Both the position numbers and the translations under genes were made by a program. From positions 1-44,405 of IMG/VR virus record IMGVR_UViG_3300043570_002078: a stretch of DNA of 44,405 nt. The stretch is one strand, 5' to 3'. Shown here piece by piece: positions 35,808 through 44,405 of this stretch. The stretch comes from a virus. Below the pieces are notes generated by a model, which was not told the origin of the DNA, ran no database searches, and was given only the letters and a program-made list of their open reading frames with translations. The first letter of the stretch is position 1; every line of letters begins with the position of its first letter.

Positions 35808-38800
35808 ATGAATATTGCATCTAATTTATATGCCGAGAAAATTTTTGCTGAGCATCCGCTTGCAATTTGGCCACTAGATGATTCCGCAGACTACATATCT
35901 TTAATATCAGAAGCACAAAGGGATATTAATACTTGGACTAAAACAGAAGGAACAGTTATTTCTGGATCAACTCCAGTTTTTAATGGGGAAAACCAAATTC
36001 AACCATTTCCAGATAGTTATCGTAAAGTCTTTAGGTCTACGCTTCCTTCTGGGTCAAACACAACATCTTATATAAAAAGTGCAAACCTAGTAAATTTTCA
36101 ATCTTTAAATCCTACACTACAAACCTTTGCTTTAAGCACATACTACTATACAGAAAGTGCAAATATTGTTTCAATATCTATTGGATATGAGTATGATGGA
36201 GGATCAGAGTTTAAAGATTTTACAATTATTGAATCAGAGGTTTGGACTCCAATTTCAGCAACATTTACTTTTCCAGACCTTGACAAAGAATTTAAATTTG
36301 TTATAAAAGTTGTTTCTTCTCCAGGAGGAGCAGATATTGCAGCCTATAATATTCATTTTAATGGAATTACTGCAGGTCAACACAGTGAAGAGTTTAATGC
36401 AACATCATTAGGTCAAACAAAACTTTCAAGTCCAGCAACTATTAATTTATCTTTAGACGGAGTAGTTGAGGCAAATGCTTATGGTCTTAATGCAAACAGT
36501 GGATACTATGTTGTTGACAATAATGCATTGAGTGGTAAAAATTTTGGTGTACCGCTTGTTTATGGATCAGACAGAGCAGTTCAATTAATCCCACACTCAG
36601 AAATAGTTGATTATAGAACTTGGGAACAGGTTGCTGAAGAAAGTTGGTCTTACTGGAAAAATGAAGAAGATTCTTGGACAGATGTTAATTATTTTGTAGA
36701 TGAAACAGACTTAATTACAAACACCCAACCATCTTTTATTTTTCCAGGCTATGGATTTTTAAATGAATTTGGCAGATACAACGATTATACTTTAGAATTT
36801 TGGTTACAGGCAGATGTAAATACAACAGATGCAAAAAGAATTTTAGGACCAATAGCATCAACAGATGGATTGTATGTAAAAGATTGTTTCTTAACTTTAG
36901 TAATTGATGGAGATTTTGTTTCACATTTTGTTGGTGAATGGTATAGACCAATGCTTGTTCATATTAAACTTATTAAAAACAAAGCAATGCTTTTTGTTAA
37001 TGGTGAAGAAGTTGGATCTTTGGTAATTGACACCTCATTAATTAATCTTCCTTCACAATACGACGAAATACAGACAAGTAAAAGCAATGACTGGATTGCT
37101 TTCTATGCATATGAAACATATGTGGATCAAATTAAGATTGATTGTATTTCTTTATATCCATATTCTATTTCAACAAATGCAGGAAAATTTCATTATATTT
37201 TAGGTCAGGGTATTCCAACAACACCAGAAATTATAGATAATTATTATGGTGGATCAACAGTAGAAATAGACTATCCATTTGCAGAATATAGCAATAACAT
37301 AACATATCCAACTACAAGATCTTGGGATTCTGGAATTGAGGATAATTTAATTCCTGGAATATCAACACTTAAAACTCCGGACTATGAATTGCCTAATTTT
37401 ATTCTATCTGACAATAAAACCATAACCGAACTAGAGGCTGCCAATAAATTAATTCAAACTACAGGATCTAAATTTTTTAGTTTGAAGCCATCTGGAACTT
37501 GGGGAACTGATTCTTATATATATTTTGAAAGTCTTTCATTTATTTCAAACGCTATAGATTCTATTGTTGGAACATTTAAATTAACAGAAAATCAAGATGC
37601 TATGTTCTTGTACATAACAGACGGAGTAAACAGTTTTGCCATCAAAAAAGAATCTACTCTACTAAACTATGTTTTTACTTATGCTGGAGTTTCAACTACG
37701 ATTAGATCGCATACTTGTCCCGTTGGAATTTTTACTGCCGGAATTCAAATTTCAAAACTAGTTGCAAACAATACAACAGGTGGTCTTGCTCAATTTTTTG
37801 CAAATCCAGGATTATTAAAATTATACATTGGAAGCCAACCAAACAAAGAAAATATGTTTACTGGAAATATATATAGCGTTGGAATTAACACATATAAACA
37901 TACATCTTTTACTTTAGACTCATACTTTTATGATGACGGTACTTTTAATTTTTCAAACTCTATTATTGATCATGTTTCTAGTTATACTCTATTTTCTTTT
38001 GAAGATTATGGAAAGTTTTTTATTGATATTTCAGTTTTTGGTTACTGGGAAGACTACATTCCATTATCAGTACTTGCAAAAGATGTTTTAGATGAAGATG
38101 AAGAGACTATAACAGATATTGATTTTATTCAGTTTAATATTGACTATCCAGCACCATCTGAAGTAAAAGAAGAGGGAGACACCTATTGGGTAGACAATTC
38201 TGATTCATTAAATACTAACAATTCAAACGTAAGAGTATATGTTACTTTTCAAGATATTTCTCAAGGCATTACGCAAGCAGACGCAGACTATGCAACAACA
38301 AATCCAGCAATTAAGAAAAGAATATTAAATTTAAATACTGAGGCAGATTGGCAGAGTGAAAGGTTTGAGATTGTTGATAATTATTTAATCTATCCATCAA
38401 AAGATATTGATTTTAACACTATATCAATGGTTTATTCTATTAGGTTTAAAGTATTTGGTATATTACATAATAAACTTTCTTTAAGAAAAATAGAATTTGC
38501 AGCAAAAAGTTTAAATGCAAATGATTCAAATCCAATAAAAAGTAGATATGCAATAGACTTGGTTCCATACAAGTTAGCAAGTGGTATCCCTGATTATAAA
38601 GGAGTTAATCCATATGTTATTGACAAAGAAAGCGTTCCATACCTATACCTTACAAGAAAAAGCGGGATTGAATTAAGAGATGGACTAAACAATTTAAATC
38701 GTGGGTTGAGTATTGACATTAATCCAAGTTTAGACATTAAGTATTCTCTAAGTGCTATTCAAATGTTTATCAGGTCAGACCTATGGGCATTTCCTCAAAA

Positions 38801-39371
38801 CCCAGTTTTAATATTTGAAATAGAATACGCAAATGACACCATTGAGTTTTATATTCAGGCTAATTCATCAAATGCAGATAGAGCAACTATTTTTGCTAAA
38901 AGAAAATCTAATAGTACATTATTTACAGAACTATATTATTACCTAGATGGACTTTATGTAACAGAGCCAACTATATCAATTCAAAGATGGACTGTTTTAG
39001 GTATATCATTCCCAGTTAACTTTAATTTAAACTCTTATAATGGAAAAATAAATTTAAAACATCTAATGACTTTTAACAACATATCTTTTTATAAAGGTAC
39101 TAATTCACAACTTGAGCAGCAAATTTTGTTTAGAACGTGGGGAGAAATAAACGACCAAAATTGGAACTACTGGGATGATTCAGATTGGAATAACGTTTTA
39201 ATTAAAAGCAGAAATAGCCGGTATATCGTTAATGCTGGAGAAGTATATAAAAACTATGTTGGAACAAATAAATATATTATAGATGACGATGAAGGTATTT
39301 ATATAGAGACTGACTATTTAAAGGTATTTAAAGATACAATTTGGACAAGTTCTACATCAACTGTAGCATAA
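35808..39371 (+). CDS. Large LamG/ConA-like structural protein
   Basis: 1187 residues, the largest protein here. Begins MNIASNLYAEKIFAEHPLAI. Around residues 320-420, YTLEFWLQADVNTTDAKRIL and AMLFVNGEEVG are typical of LamG/concanavalin-like jelly-roll domains. Further beta-rich parts repeat the theme (SIVGTFKLTENQDAMFLYIT near 580). Probably a minor tail or fibre protein with carbohydrate binding. It starts three bases after the previous stop. Confidence 0.72.
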   Translation: MNIASNLYAEKIFAEHPLAIWPLDDSADYISLISEAQRDINTWTKTEGTVISGSTPVFNGENQIQPFPDSYRKVFRSTLPSGSNTTSYIKSANLVNFQSLNPTLQTFALSTYYYTESANIVSISIGYEYDGGSEFKDFTIIESEVWTPISATFTFPDLDKEFKFVIKVVSSPGGADIAAYNIHFNGITAGQHSEEFNATSLGQTKLSSPATINLSLDGVVEANAYGLNANSGYYVVDNNALSGKNFGVPLVYGSDRAVQLIPHSEIVDYRTWEQVAEESWSYWKNEEDSWTDVNYFVDETDLITNTQPSFIFPGYGFLNEFGRYNDYTLEFWLQADVNTTDAKRILGPIASTDGLYVKDCFLTLVIDGDFVSHFVGEWYRPMLVHIKLIKNKAMLFVNGEEVGSLVIDTSLINLPSQYDEIQTSKSNDWIAFYAYETYVDQIKIDCISLYPYSISTNAGKFHYILGQGIPTTPEIIDNYYGGSTVEIDYPFAEYSNNITYPTTRSWDSGIEDNLIPGISTLKTPDYELPNFILSDNKTITELEAANKLIQTTGSKFFSLKPSGTWGTDSYIYFESLSFISNAIDSIVGTFKLTENQDAMFLYITDGVNSFAIKKESTLLNYVFTYAGVSTTIRSHTCPVGIFTAGIQISKLVANNTTGGLAQFFANPGLLKLYIGSQPNKENMFTGNIYSVGINTYKHTSFTLDSYFYDDGTFNFSNSIIDHVSSYTLFSFEDYGKFFIDISVFGYWEDYIPLSVLAKDVLDEDEETITDIDFIQFNIDYPAPSEVKEEGDTYWVDNSDSLNTNNSNVRVYVTFQDISQGITQADADYATTNPAIKKRILNLNTEADWQSERFEIVDNYLIYPSKDIDFNTISMVYSIRFKVFGILHNKLSLRKIEFAAKSLNANDSNPIKSRYAIDLVPYKLASGIPDYKGVNPYVIDKESVPYLYLTRKSGIELRDGLNNLNRGLSIDINPSLDIKYSLSAIQMFIRSDLWAFPQNPVLIFEIEYANDTIEFYIQANSSNADRATIFAKRKSNSTLFTELYYYLDGLYVTEPTISIQRWTVLGISFPVNFNLNSYNGKINLKHLMTFNNISFYKGTNSQLEQQILFRTWGEINDQNWNYWDDSDWNNVLIKSRNSRYIVNAGEVYKNYVGTNKYIIDDDEGIYIETDYLKVFKDTIWTSSTSTVA

Positions 39372-39389
39372 TATGGTATACTAATGGTT

Positions 39390-39758
39390 ATGAGAGAGAA
39401 AAAACCAGGAGAAGTTGGTAAGTCTAAGATAAAACTTATTGAAAAAAACTATGATTGGGGTTTATATTTTTGGGAAAAACCCAATGGCAAGGTTTTTGGA
39501 GATGGTCACGGAAACCTTTTAAACATTCCTGCACGTAAAGGTGATCTTGAAAAGATCATGGAATTACGCAAAGCAGCAGAATATTGGGGTCAGCCAGAAG
39601 GAAAACCAGTTTTTCATCCTGGCGTAAATCGTGTAAGTGAGATGGAATACTCTGAGCAGATTGCCAGAATGAAAGAAGGACTTATTCCCAATATGAATGA
39701 TTTGGGCGCAGTTCATGCAGCACAGCAAACAATAAAGGAGCATGGTTCCGATGATTGA
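39390..39758 (+). CDS. Conserved hypothetical protein upstream of portal
   Basis: 122 residues from the ATG at 39390. An in-frame ATG at 39384 lies only one base after the -10 box TATACT, so the later one (seven bases after) is preferred. Contains NYDWGLYFWEKPNGKVFGDG and NIPARKGDLEKIMELRKAAE. Position just before portal suggests a head or terminase-linked role; unknown. Confidence 0.68.
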   Translation: MREKKPGEVGKSKIKLIEKNYDWGLYFWEKPNGKVFGDGHGNLLNIPARKGDLEKIMELRKAAEYWGQPEGKPVFHPGVNRVSEMEYSEQIARMKEGLIPNMNDLGAVHAAQQTIKEHGSDD

Positions 39759-41358
39759 TGAAGAAGAGTACTATCTTGGAGCAAGTATTGATAATCTTGC
39801 AGACAAAGAGGATGAATTTAAAAAGAACGATCCTTTTAATAAAAACTGGGATTTTATTAAAAATTTAAACAATCTTGATCAAAATTTTAAAAGGCGCACT
39901 GCTCGTACTCTTGGCAAGGCAGTAGATCCAACTTCCGCATATTTAGATAGCGCAAATGCAGTTCAGTCTGGTACAGATAACACAAAATCAAAAGCCATCA
40001 ATCCAGGAACAGCAGTTAGAAATGGTTATGGGCTTTTTGATGTAATTACACCCCCCTATAACCTTTATGAATTAGCAAACTATTACGATACATCTTTTGC
40101 AAACCATGCTGCTATCGACGCTAAAGTAGAAAACGTCGTTGGTCTTGGCTATGATTTTGTTGTTTCTTCACGTACCATGCTAAAACTTGAAAACGTTGAG
40201 GATGAAAATTCTCTTGGTCGTGCTCGTAAAAGAATTGAAAGAGCAAAGATTGAAATGCGTGATTGGTTAGAAACCCTTAACGATGACGACAGTTTTACAA
40301 AAATTATGGAAAAGATTTATGTAGATGTGCAGGCAACTGGAAATGGATACATGGAAATTGGTCGTAAAGTAACAGGAGAGATTGGTTACATTGGTCATAT
40401 TCCATCAACAACAATGCGTGTTCGCAGATTAAATGACGGATATGTTCAGATTATTCAGCCATCAGTTACATACTTTAGAAATTTTGGGGCAAAGAATCAA
40501 AACCCTGTAACAACAGATACGAGACCAAATGAGGTTATTCATTTTAAGCAATACTCTCCATTAAATACTTATTATGGAGTTCCAGATATTATTTCAGCCC
40601 TTGCTTCACTTATTGGTGATCAACTTGCATCAAACTACAATATTGATTACTTTGAGAACAAGGCAGTGCCAAGATATATCATTACACTTAAAGGCGCTAA
40701 GTTAAGTGCAGATGCAGAAGACAAAATGTTTAGATTTTTACAAACTGGATTAAAAGGTCAGTCTCACAGAACTTTGTATATTCCGCTTCCAGGAGATACT
40801 GAAAATAGTAAAGTTGAGTTTGACATGAAGCCAATTGAAAATGGCGTTCAAGAAGGATCTTTTAAAGAATATAGACTTCAAAACAGAAACGATATTCTAG
40901 TGGCCCATCAGGTTCCATTGTCTAAATTGGGTGGAGGAGATTCTGGGTCAATTGCCAACGCACTTGCACAGGATCGCACATTTAAAGAACAGGTTTCTCG
41001 TCCAGCACAGAATGAAATATCAAAACTAATTAACAAAATTATTCGTGAAAAAACCGACATTCTTGAACTTAAATTTAACGAACTTACGCTTACTGATGAA
41101 ATTTCTCAGTCTCAAATTCTTGAACGGTATGTTAAGACCCAAGTAATGATGCCAAATGAAGCAAGAGAGAAACTTGGATTGCCACAAATTAAAGATGGAG
41201 ATATCCCATTTGAAATGAGTCCAAGACAAGAAACAGATGCTAGAGCAAACTTAGCAGGGAATAGAGAAAGAGATTCCCAAAGAGCAAACAATAATTCTGA
41301 TAGCCCATCCACAATTGCTGGAAGAAATGCACAAGGCGAAGGCAGATCTTCTAATTAA
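39751..41358 (+). CDS. Portal protein
   Basis: 535 residues from the ATG at 39751 (AAAGGAG ten bases upstream; the ATG at 39742 is too close). It forms the 12-subunit ring through which DNA enters the capsid. LYELANYYDTSFANHAAIDA, GNGYMEIGRKVTGEIGYIGH, HFKQYSPLNTYYGVPDIISA and SKLGGGDSGSIANALAQDRT are portal-family (PBSX-like) landmarks. Overlaps the previous gene by eight bases. Confidence 0.9.
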   Translation: MIDEEEYYLGASIDNLADKEDEFKKNDPFNKNWDFIKNLNNLDQNFKRRTARTLGKAVDPTSAYLDSANAVQSGTDNTKSKAINPGTAVRNGYGLFDVITPPYNLYELANYYDTSFANHAAIDAKVENVVGLGYDFVVSSRTMLKLENVEDENSLGRARKRIERAKIEMRDWLETLNDDDSFTKIMEKIYVDVQATGNGYMEIGRKVTGEIGYIGHIPSTTMRVRRLNDGYVQIIQPSVTYFRNFGAKNQNPVTTDTRPNEVIHFKQYSPLNTYYGVPDIISALASLIGDQLASNYNIDYFENKAVPRYIITLKGAKLSADAEDKMFRFLQTGLKGQSHRTLYIPLPGDTENSKVEFDMKPIENGVQEGSFKEYRLQNRNDILVAHQVPLSKLGGGDSGSIANALAQDRTFKEQVSRPAQNEISKLINKIIREKTDILELKFNELTLTDEISQSQILERYVKTQVMMPNEAREKLGLPQIKDGDIPFEMSPRQETDARANLAGNRERDSQRANNNSDSPSTIAGRNAQGEGRSSN

Positions 41359-41395
41359 TAAAAAGTATTAAAATAGTTGGTATAATAGTAAGGAT

Positions 41396-42694
41396 ATGGA
41401 TATCATTAATAAAGCGCATTGGAAATCGGATGGCAACAATCTTAGATTGTCTATGCCAATCTCAAAGATTGATCAAGAGCGCAGAATTGTTTCGGGATTT
41501 GCAACTCTTGATAATTTAGACAAACAAAATGACATTGTAACAAGCGATGCAAGCATAAAAGCATTTGCTGCTTTTAAAGGAAATATAAGAGAAATGCATC
41601 AACCATCTGCAGTTGGCAAGATGGTTTCATTTAAAGAAGATAAGTACTTTGATGCCGACTCAAAAAAGTTTTACTCAGGAGTTTTTGTTTCTGCTTACGT
41701 TTCAAAAGGAGCGCAAAACACTTGGGAAAAGGTTTTAGATGGCACCCTTTCTGGATTTTCAATCGGTGGAATTATGAATAAATGGGATGATGGATATGAT
41801 GAAAAGGTAGATCGTCCAATTAGAATTATTAAAGATTATGATTTATTTGAACTATCTCTTGTTGATAGCCCAGCAAATCAATTTGCTAGTGTTGTGTCAA
41901 TTGAAAAAGTTGATGGAATAAACGTTATGAAAGGCGACATCGCCGATCTAGCCGTAGAAAATGTTTTTTGGGATAAAGAATCTGGACTAATTATGATTTC
42001 AGATAATGATTTTGAATTAAGTCCTACAAGTGGAAGTCAAATGAAAAATATAGGTTTTGTTGAAAAGTCTGATACAGACAAAGATAAAATGATAAAGTTC
42101 TTAGTTGATAGTGCAAAAGGCATTAGTGCAATTAAGATGCAAAAGGAGGTAAGTCCTATGACAGAAGAGACAACAAACGTTGTTGATAATGTTGAGGTCG
42201 TACCAGAGGCAACTGAGACAGTTGTAACTAAAAGCGTAGATGCTGAAGTTGCAGAAACTGTTGCAGTTGAAACAAATGAGGCAGTTGTTGAAACTGAGAT
42301 TGTTAAATCAGAAGAAGTTGTCGAGACTGTTGAAAAAACAGAAGAGATCGCTAAATCTGATGACACTGCAGTTGAAGCAATTGCTGAAATCAAGAATACT
42401 CTTGCTAATGCCTTTGGCGATCTAACAGCAATGGTTAAATCATTAAATGAAGAGACTGTATTAAGCCTACAGGCTCAAATTGCTGATCTAAGTAAGTCAA
42501 TCCAAAACATTTCCGGTGAGGTTAAAGAAGTTAAGGATTCTTACAATGAATTTGGAAAGAGAGTGGATGCTGTAGAGCAAGACACCGCTTTCCGCAAGTC
42601 TGGCGATCTCGGTGAGATTGTTCAGGAACCAGAGATGGTTCAAAAATCAATATGGGGCGGACGGTTCCTCACAGACTCCGACCTGTTTAAGTAG
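41396..42694 (+). CDS. Prohead protease (XkdF-like) with C-terminal scaffold
   Basis: 432 residues. Residues 1-175 are the protease: REMHQPS with His68, LSGFSIGGI with Ser122 and ELSLVDSPANQ are the conserved motifs of the phage head-maturation (XkdF/S78-type) serine protease. Residues 250-432 are acidic, Val/Glu-rich and coiled-coil, a scaffolding domain (SLQAQIADLSKSIQNISGEV). A strong internal ribosome site precedes Met255 (next entry). TATAAT lies nine bases before the ATG. Confidence 0.87.
   Translation: MDIINKAHWKSDGNNLRLSMPISKIDQERRIVSGFATLDNLDKQNDIVTSDASIKAFAAFKGNIREMHQPSAVGKMVSFKEDKYFDADSKKFYSGVFVSAYVSKGAQNTWEKVLDGTLSGFSIGGIMNKWDDGYDEKVDRPIRIIKDYDLFELSLVDSPANQFASVVSIEKVDGINVMKGDIADLAVENVFWDKESGLIMISDNDFELSPTSGSQMKNIGFVEKSDTDKDKMIKFLVDSAKGISAIKMQKEVSPMTEETTNVVDNVEVVPEATETVVTKSVDAEVAETVAVETNEAVVETEIVKSEEVVETVEKTEEIAKSDDTAVEAIAEIKNTLANAFGDLTAMVKSLNEETVLSLQAQIADLSKSIQNISGEVKEVKDSYNEFGKRVDAVEQDTAFRKSGDLGEIVQEPEMVQKSIWGGRFLTDSDLFK
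42158..42694 (+). CDS. Nested scaffold protein, in-frame internal start
   Basis: 178 residues from ATG 42158, in frame inside the protease gene. AAGGAGGT at 42143-42150 ends seven bases before it, the best ribosome site of the module. The product (MTEETTNVVDNVEVVPEATE onward) is the scaffold half alone. Phage lambda C/Nu3 uses the same layout. The protease would remove it during maturation. Confidence 0.7.
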   Translation: MTEETTNVVDNVEVVPEATETVVTKSVDAEVAETVAVETNEAVVETEIVKSEEVVETVEKTEEIAKSDDTAVEAIAEIKNTLANAFGDLTAMVKSLNEETVLSLQAQIADLSKSIQNISGEVKEVKDSYNEFGKRVDAVEQDTAFRKSGDLGEIVQEPEMVQKSIWGGRFLTDSDLFK

Positions 42695-42717
42695 AAATTC
42701 ACTTGGAGGTGAACAAT

Positions 42718-43830
42718 ATGTCAGAAGAAATCATTAAAAATCAACCAGGAGTTTCCGTACCAGGCGCTTATAACGCTGAGGGTGGATTTGCCTCCGGTGG
42801 AATTGGTGGAGTAGCAACTCCAGCATCAGGAATTTTAGGAAATATTCCTACTGCTCTTTCTGGAGTCACATCCGGACCAAACGCTGTAAATCCTTCGGGT
42901 GCAGCAGGTAGTGGAATTCTACGACCTGAACAGGCTCGTCAATTTATTGACTATGTTTGGGATGCAACTGTTCTTGCAAAAGACGGACGTAGAGTTACAA
43001 TGCGAGCAAATACAATGGAACTTGAAAAAGTTAACGTTGGTGAGCGTGTAATTCGTGCTGCTGCTCAAGGCAGTGGTGCATATACAAACGCTGGTGCTAC
43101 TTTTTCTAAAGTAGAATTGACAACCAAAAAGATTCGTCTTGATTGGGAAGTTACATCAGAAGGTCTAGAAGATAATATTGAAGGGGCTGCTCTTGAAGAT
43201 CATCTTGTTCGTTTGATGACCAACGCATTCGGTAATGATATCGAAGACTTGGCTATTAACGGAGATGGTTCAACAGGATCATTCCTTTCTATTATGGATG
43301 GTTTTGTTAACAAAATCACAACTAATGGAGATGCACACGATTCAGTTCTTCCAGCAGTTACAAGCGATAACTGGACAACTCCAGTTATGCAAGGCATTAT
43401 CAATGCAATGCCACGTAAGTATCGTGCACTTAAGAACAATCTTAAGTTCTATGCAGGTACAGATGTTTTCCAAAGCATCGTACGTAACAACGGTACTCTT
43501 GCAGATGCTATTTCTGAGGCTTTCTCAAGCCGTAACGGTAGCACACAAGCAAATCGTCAAGACTATCTTGATGGCGTAGGACAAACATTCGGAGGAGCCC
43601 GTACCACTCGTGTACTTGGCGTTGACGTAATGGAAGTTCCTTACTACCCAGCAGATTATGTCGATCTTACTTTCCCACAGAACCGTATTTGGGGATTCCA
43701 ACGGGATATTACCGTCAATCGTCAATATGTTCCAAAGAAAGATACAATTGAATACACCGTATTTGTACGTTTTGGTGTTCAAATTGAAGAAGAAGATGCA
43801 ATTGCCTACAAGGACATTGCTGCTTCCTAA
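42718..43830 (+). CDS. Major capsid protein
   Basis: 370 residues from the ATG at 42718, with GGAGGT nine bases upstream. It forms the head shell. Gly/Ala-rich N-terminus; QARQFIDYVWDATVLAKDGR, TMELEKVNVGERVIRAAAQG, KKIRLDWEVTSEGLEDNIEG and NAFGNDIEDLAINGD are typical of HK97-fold shell proteins of this portal group. Its position after the protease-scaffold gene and before a strong terminator supports this. Confidence 0.9.
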   Translation: MSEEIIKNQPGVSVPGAYNAEGGFASGGIGGVATPASGILGNIPTALSGVTSGPNAVNPSGAAGSGILRPEQARQFIDYVWDATVLAKDGRRVTMRANTMELEKVNVGERVIRAAAQGSGAYTNAGATFSKVELTTKKIRLDWEVTSEGLEDNIEGAALEDHLVRLMTNAFGNDIEDLAINGDGSTGSFLSIMDGFVNKITTNGDAHDSVLPAVTSDNWTTPVMQGIINAMPRKYRALKNNLKFYAGTDVFQSIVRNNGTLADAISEAFSSRNGSTQANRQDYLDGVGQTFGGARTTRVLGVDVMEVPYYPADYVDLTFPQNRIWGFQRDITVNRQYVPKKDTIEYTVFVRFGVQIEEEDAIAYKDIAAS

Positions 43831-43847
43831 TCATTAAGCAATTATCT

Positions 43848-43877
43848 AGGGCAGGGGATTCGTTCTCTGCCCTTTTT
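43848..43877 (+). terminator. Strong intrinsic terminator after capsid
   Basis: 11-bp stem AGGGCAGGGGA / TTCTCTGCCCT with a UUCG loop and five T (the last stem base plus four more). It would let capsid mRNA be capped at high level. Confidence 0.9.
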
Positions 43878-43912
43878 AATTAAATCTGATATAATAATAA
43901 CAAAGGAGTAAA

Positions 43913-44137
43913 ATGTCAACTGTAAAAAAAACAACACCAGAAAAGGTTGTTGAAGTTAAAGAACAAAATAGTCAGGCAGTAATTTACTCTGATAAAAATC
44001 TTCATTTTGATAAGTATGGACACATAGATCAAGGCTATAATATTGTTAAAACAGAATTTATTGATATTTATTTACAACACAAATCAGTTAGAGAGGCCAG
44101 CGCTTTAGAACTTGCAAAGCACTATGGTATTAAATAA
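43913..44137 (+). CDS. Hypothetical small head-region protein
   Basis: 74 residues. Contains YSDKNLHFDKYGHIDQGYNI and ASALELAKHYGIK, a pattern often following capsid genes in actinophages. TATAAT and AAAGGAG precede the ATG. Coupled by TAATG to the next gene. Confidence 0.72.
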   Translation: MSTVKKTTPEKVVEVKEQNSQAVIYSDKNLHFDKYGHIDQGYNIVKTEFIDIYLQHKSVREASALELAKHYGIK

Positions 44138-44405
44138 TGCAAGTACTGAGACTTCCGCCATACCCAATCACTATCACCTATGATGTTCCAAGTGCCTATG
44201 CTGATTACTTATTAGTTATTGAAAGCCCAGATTTTACAGAAATTGAAGAAGAAGTTACCTCAAATGCCAACAAAAAAGTATCTTATGTTTTAGATGACGA
44301 CTACGTAAAATATGATGGATCTTATACCCTTACAATCTATGAAGCCGAAAGTGGAGCAGGCGCAGACATTGTTGTTCAAGATAGCCTTGAAATTTATAGA
44401 CCATA
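44137..44405 (+). CDS. Head-tail region protein, 3' end missing
   Basis: 89 codons to the window edge. Reads MQVLRLPPYPITITYDVPSA, DYLLVIESPDFTEIEEEVTS, and ends VVQDSLEIYRP, a pattern I recall from proteins after the capsid in actinophages. Beta-rich; probable head-completion or connector protein. Confidence 0.72.
   Translation, partial: MQVLRLPPYPITITYDVPSAYADYLLVIESPDFTEIEEEVTSNANKKVSYVLDDDYVKYDGSYTLTIYEAESGAGADIVVQDSLEIYRP

Noticed and set aside
42703-42717. TTG start for the capsid gene
   Set aside because: It overlaps the Shine-Dalgarno itself; the ATG at 42718 is at the right distance.

Overview
The window reads as one continuous piece of a tailed-phage genome (Caudoviricetes). It carries a portal protein, a prohead protease with scaffold, a major capsid protein, a large tail-fibre module, an endolysin, a tRNA and many very small, tightly overlapping genes. 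It is AT-rich. Three things point to an actinobacterial host, probably a low-GC planktonic lineage: many short gene families I recognise from actinophages; start codons sitting exactly six bases after a TATAAT-like box (leaderless mRNAs, common in Actinobacteria); and CRP/GlxR-type operators (TGTGA-N6-TCACA) before several operons. No integrase, repressor or bacterial housekeeping gene is visible. The host lineage is inference.

Left edge to 4.9 kb: the start of a glycosyltransferase, two small phage-family proteins, a thioredoxin, a sulfotransferase, several small genes, a secreted phosphate-binding protein (PstS), and an operon of zinc-ribbon and membrane microproteins. 4.9-6.5 kb: a second sulfotransferase, then a repeat-rich, mostly non-coding stretch with three DnaA boxes and iteron-like repeats, a candidate replication origin. 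6.5-15.6 kb: many small leftward genes (DUF932-like, GP88-like, DUF4241-like, DUF4190-like and unknowns) plus tRNA-Asp. They are organised as short transcription units whose boundaries repeat the same modules: a covarying hairpin at the 3' end of five units, ACATGTG and CGGACA motifs, CRP-like sites, a -35/-10 pair with 17-bp spacing, and an ACGAAAGG leader. 15.64-15.96 kb is a near-symmetrical regulatory hub between this block and a rightward block of five microgenes.

17.1-19.4 kb: a secreted zinc-protease-like protein with an HExxGH motif and a DHH-like phosphoesterase-like protein, both leftward. 19.4-31.0 kb: rightward fibre and baseplate-accessory genes (collagen-like, FN3-like, repeated fibre domains), interrupted by a leftward endolysin. 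Two fibre genes end in PFGFT repeats plus a Hint (hedgehog/intein) domain and share a 516-bp near-identical direct repeat.

31.0-35.8 kb: metabolic insert with a DUF6065-like protein, tandem 2-oxoglutarate/Fe(II) oxygenase-like genes, an adenosylcobalamin-dependent ribonucleotide reductase with all six key residues, and a degenerate oxygenase-like protein. 35.8-44.4 kb: a 1187-residue LamG-like protein, then portal, protease with a nested in-frame scaffold start, capsid, a strong terminator, and two early head-tail genes, the last cut by the window edge.

Two expression modes recur. Many genes or operons start leaderless (TAnnnT-N6-ATG). Others, mainly between 7 and 16 kb, have a 5' leader ending in a Shine-Dalgarno of the form ACGAAAGG. 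All statements come from reading the sequence and from family knowledge; no searches were run.
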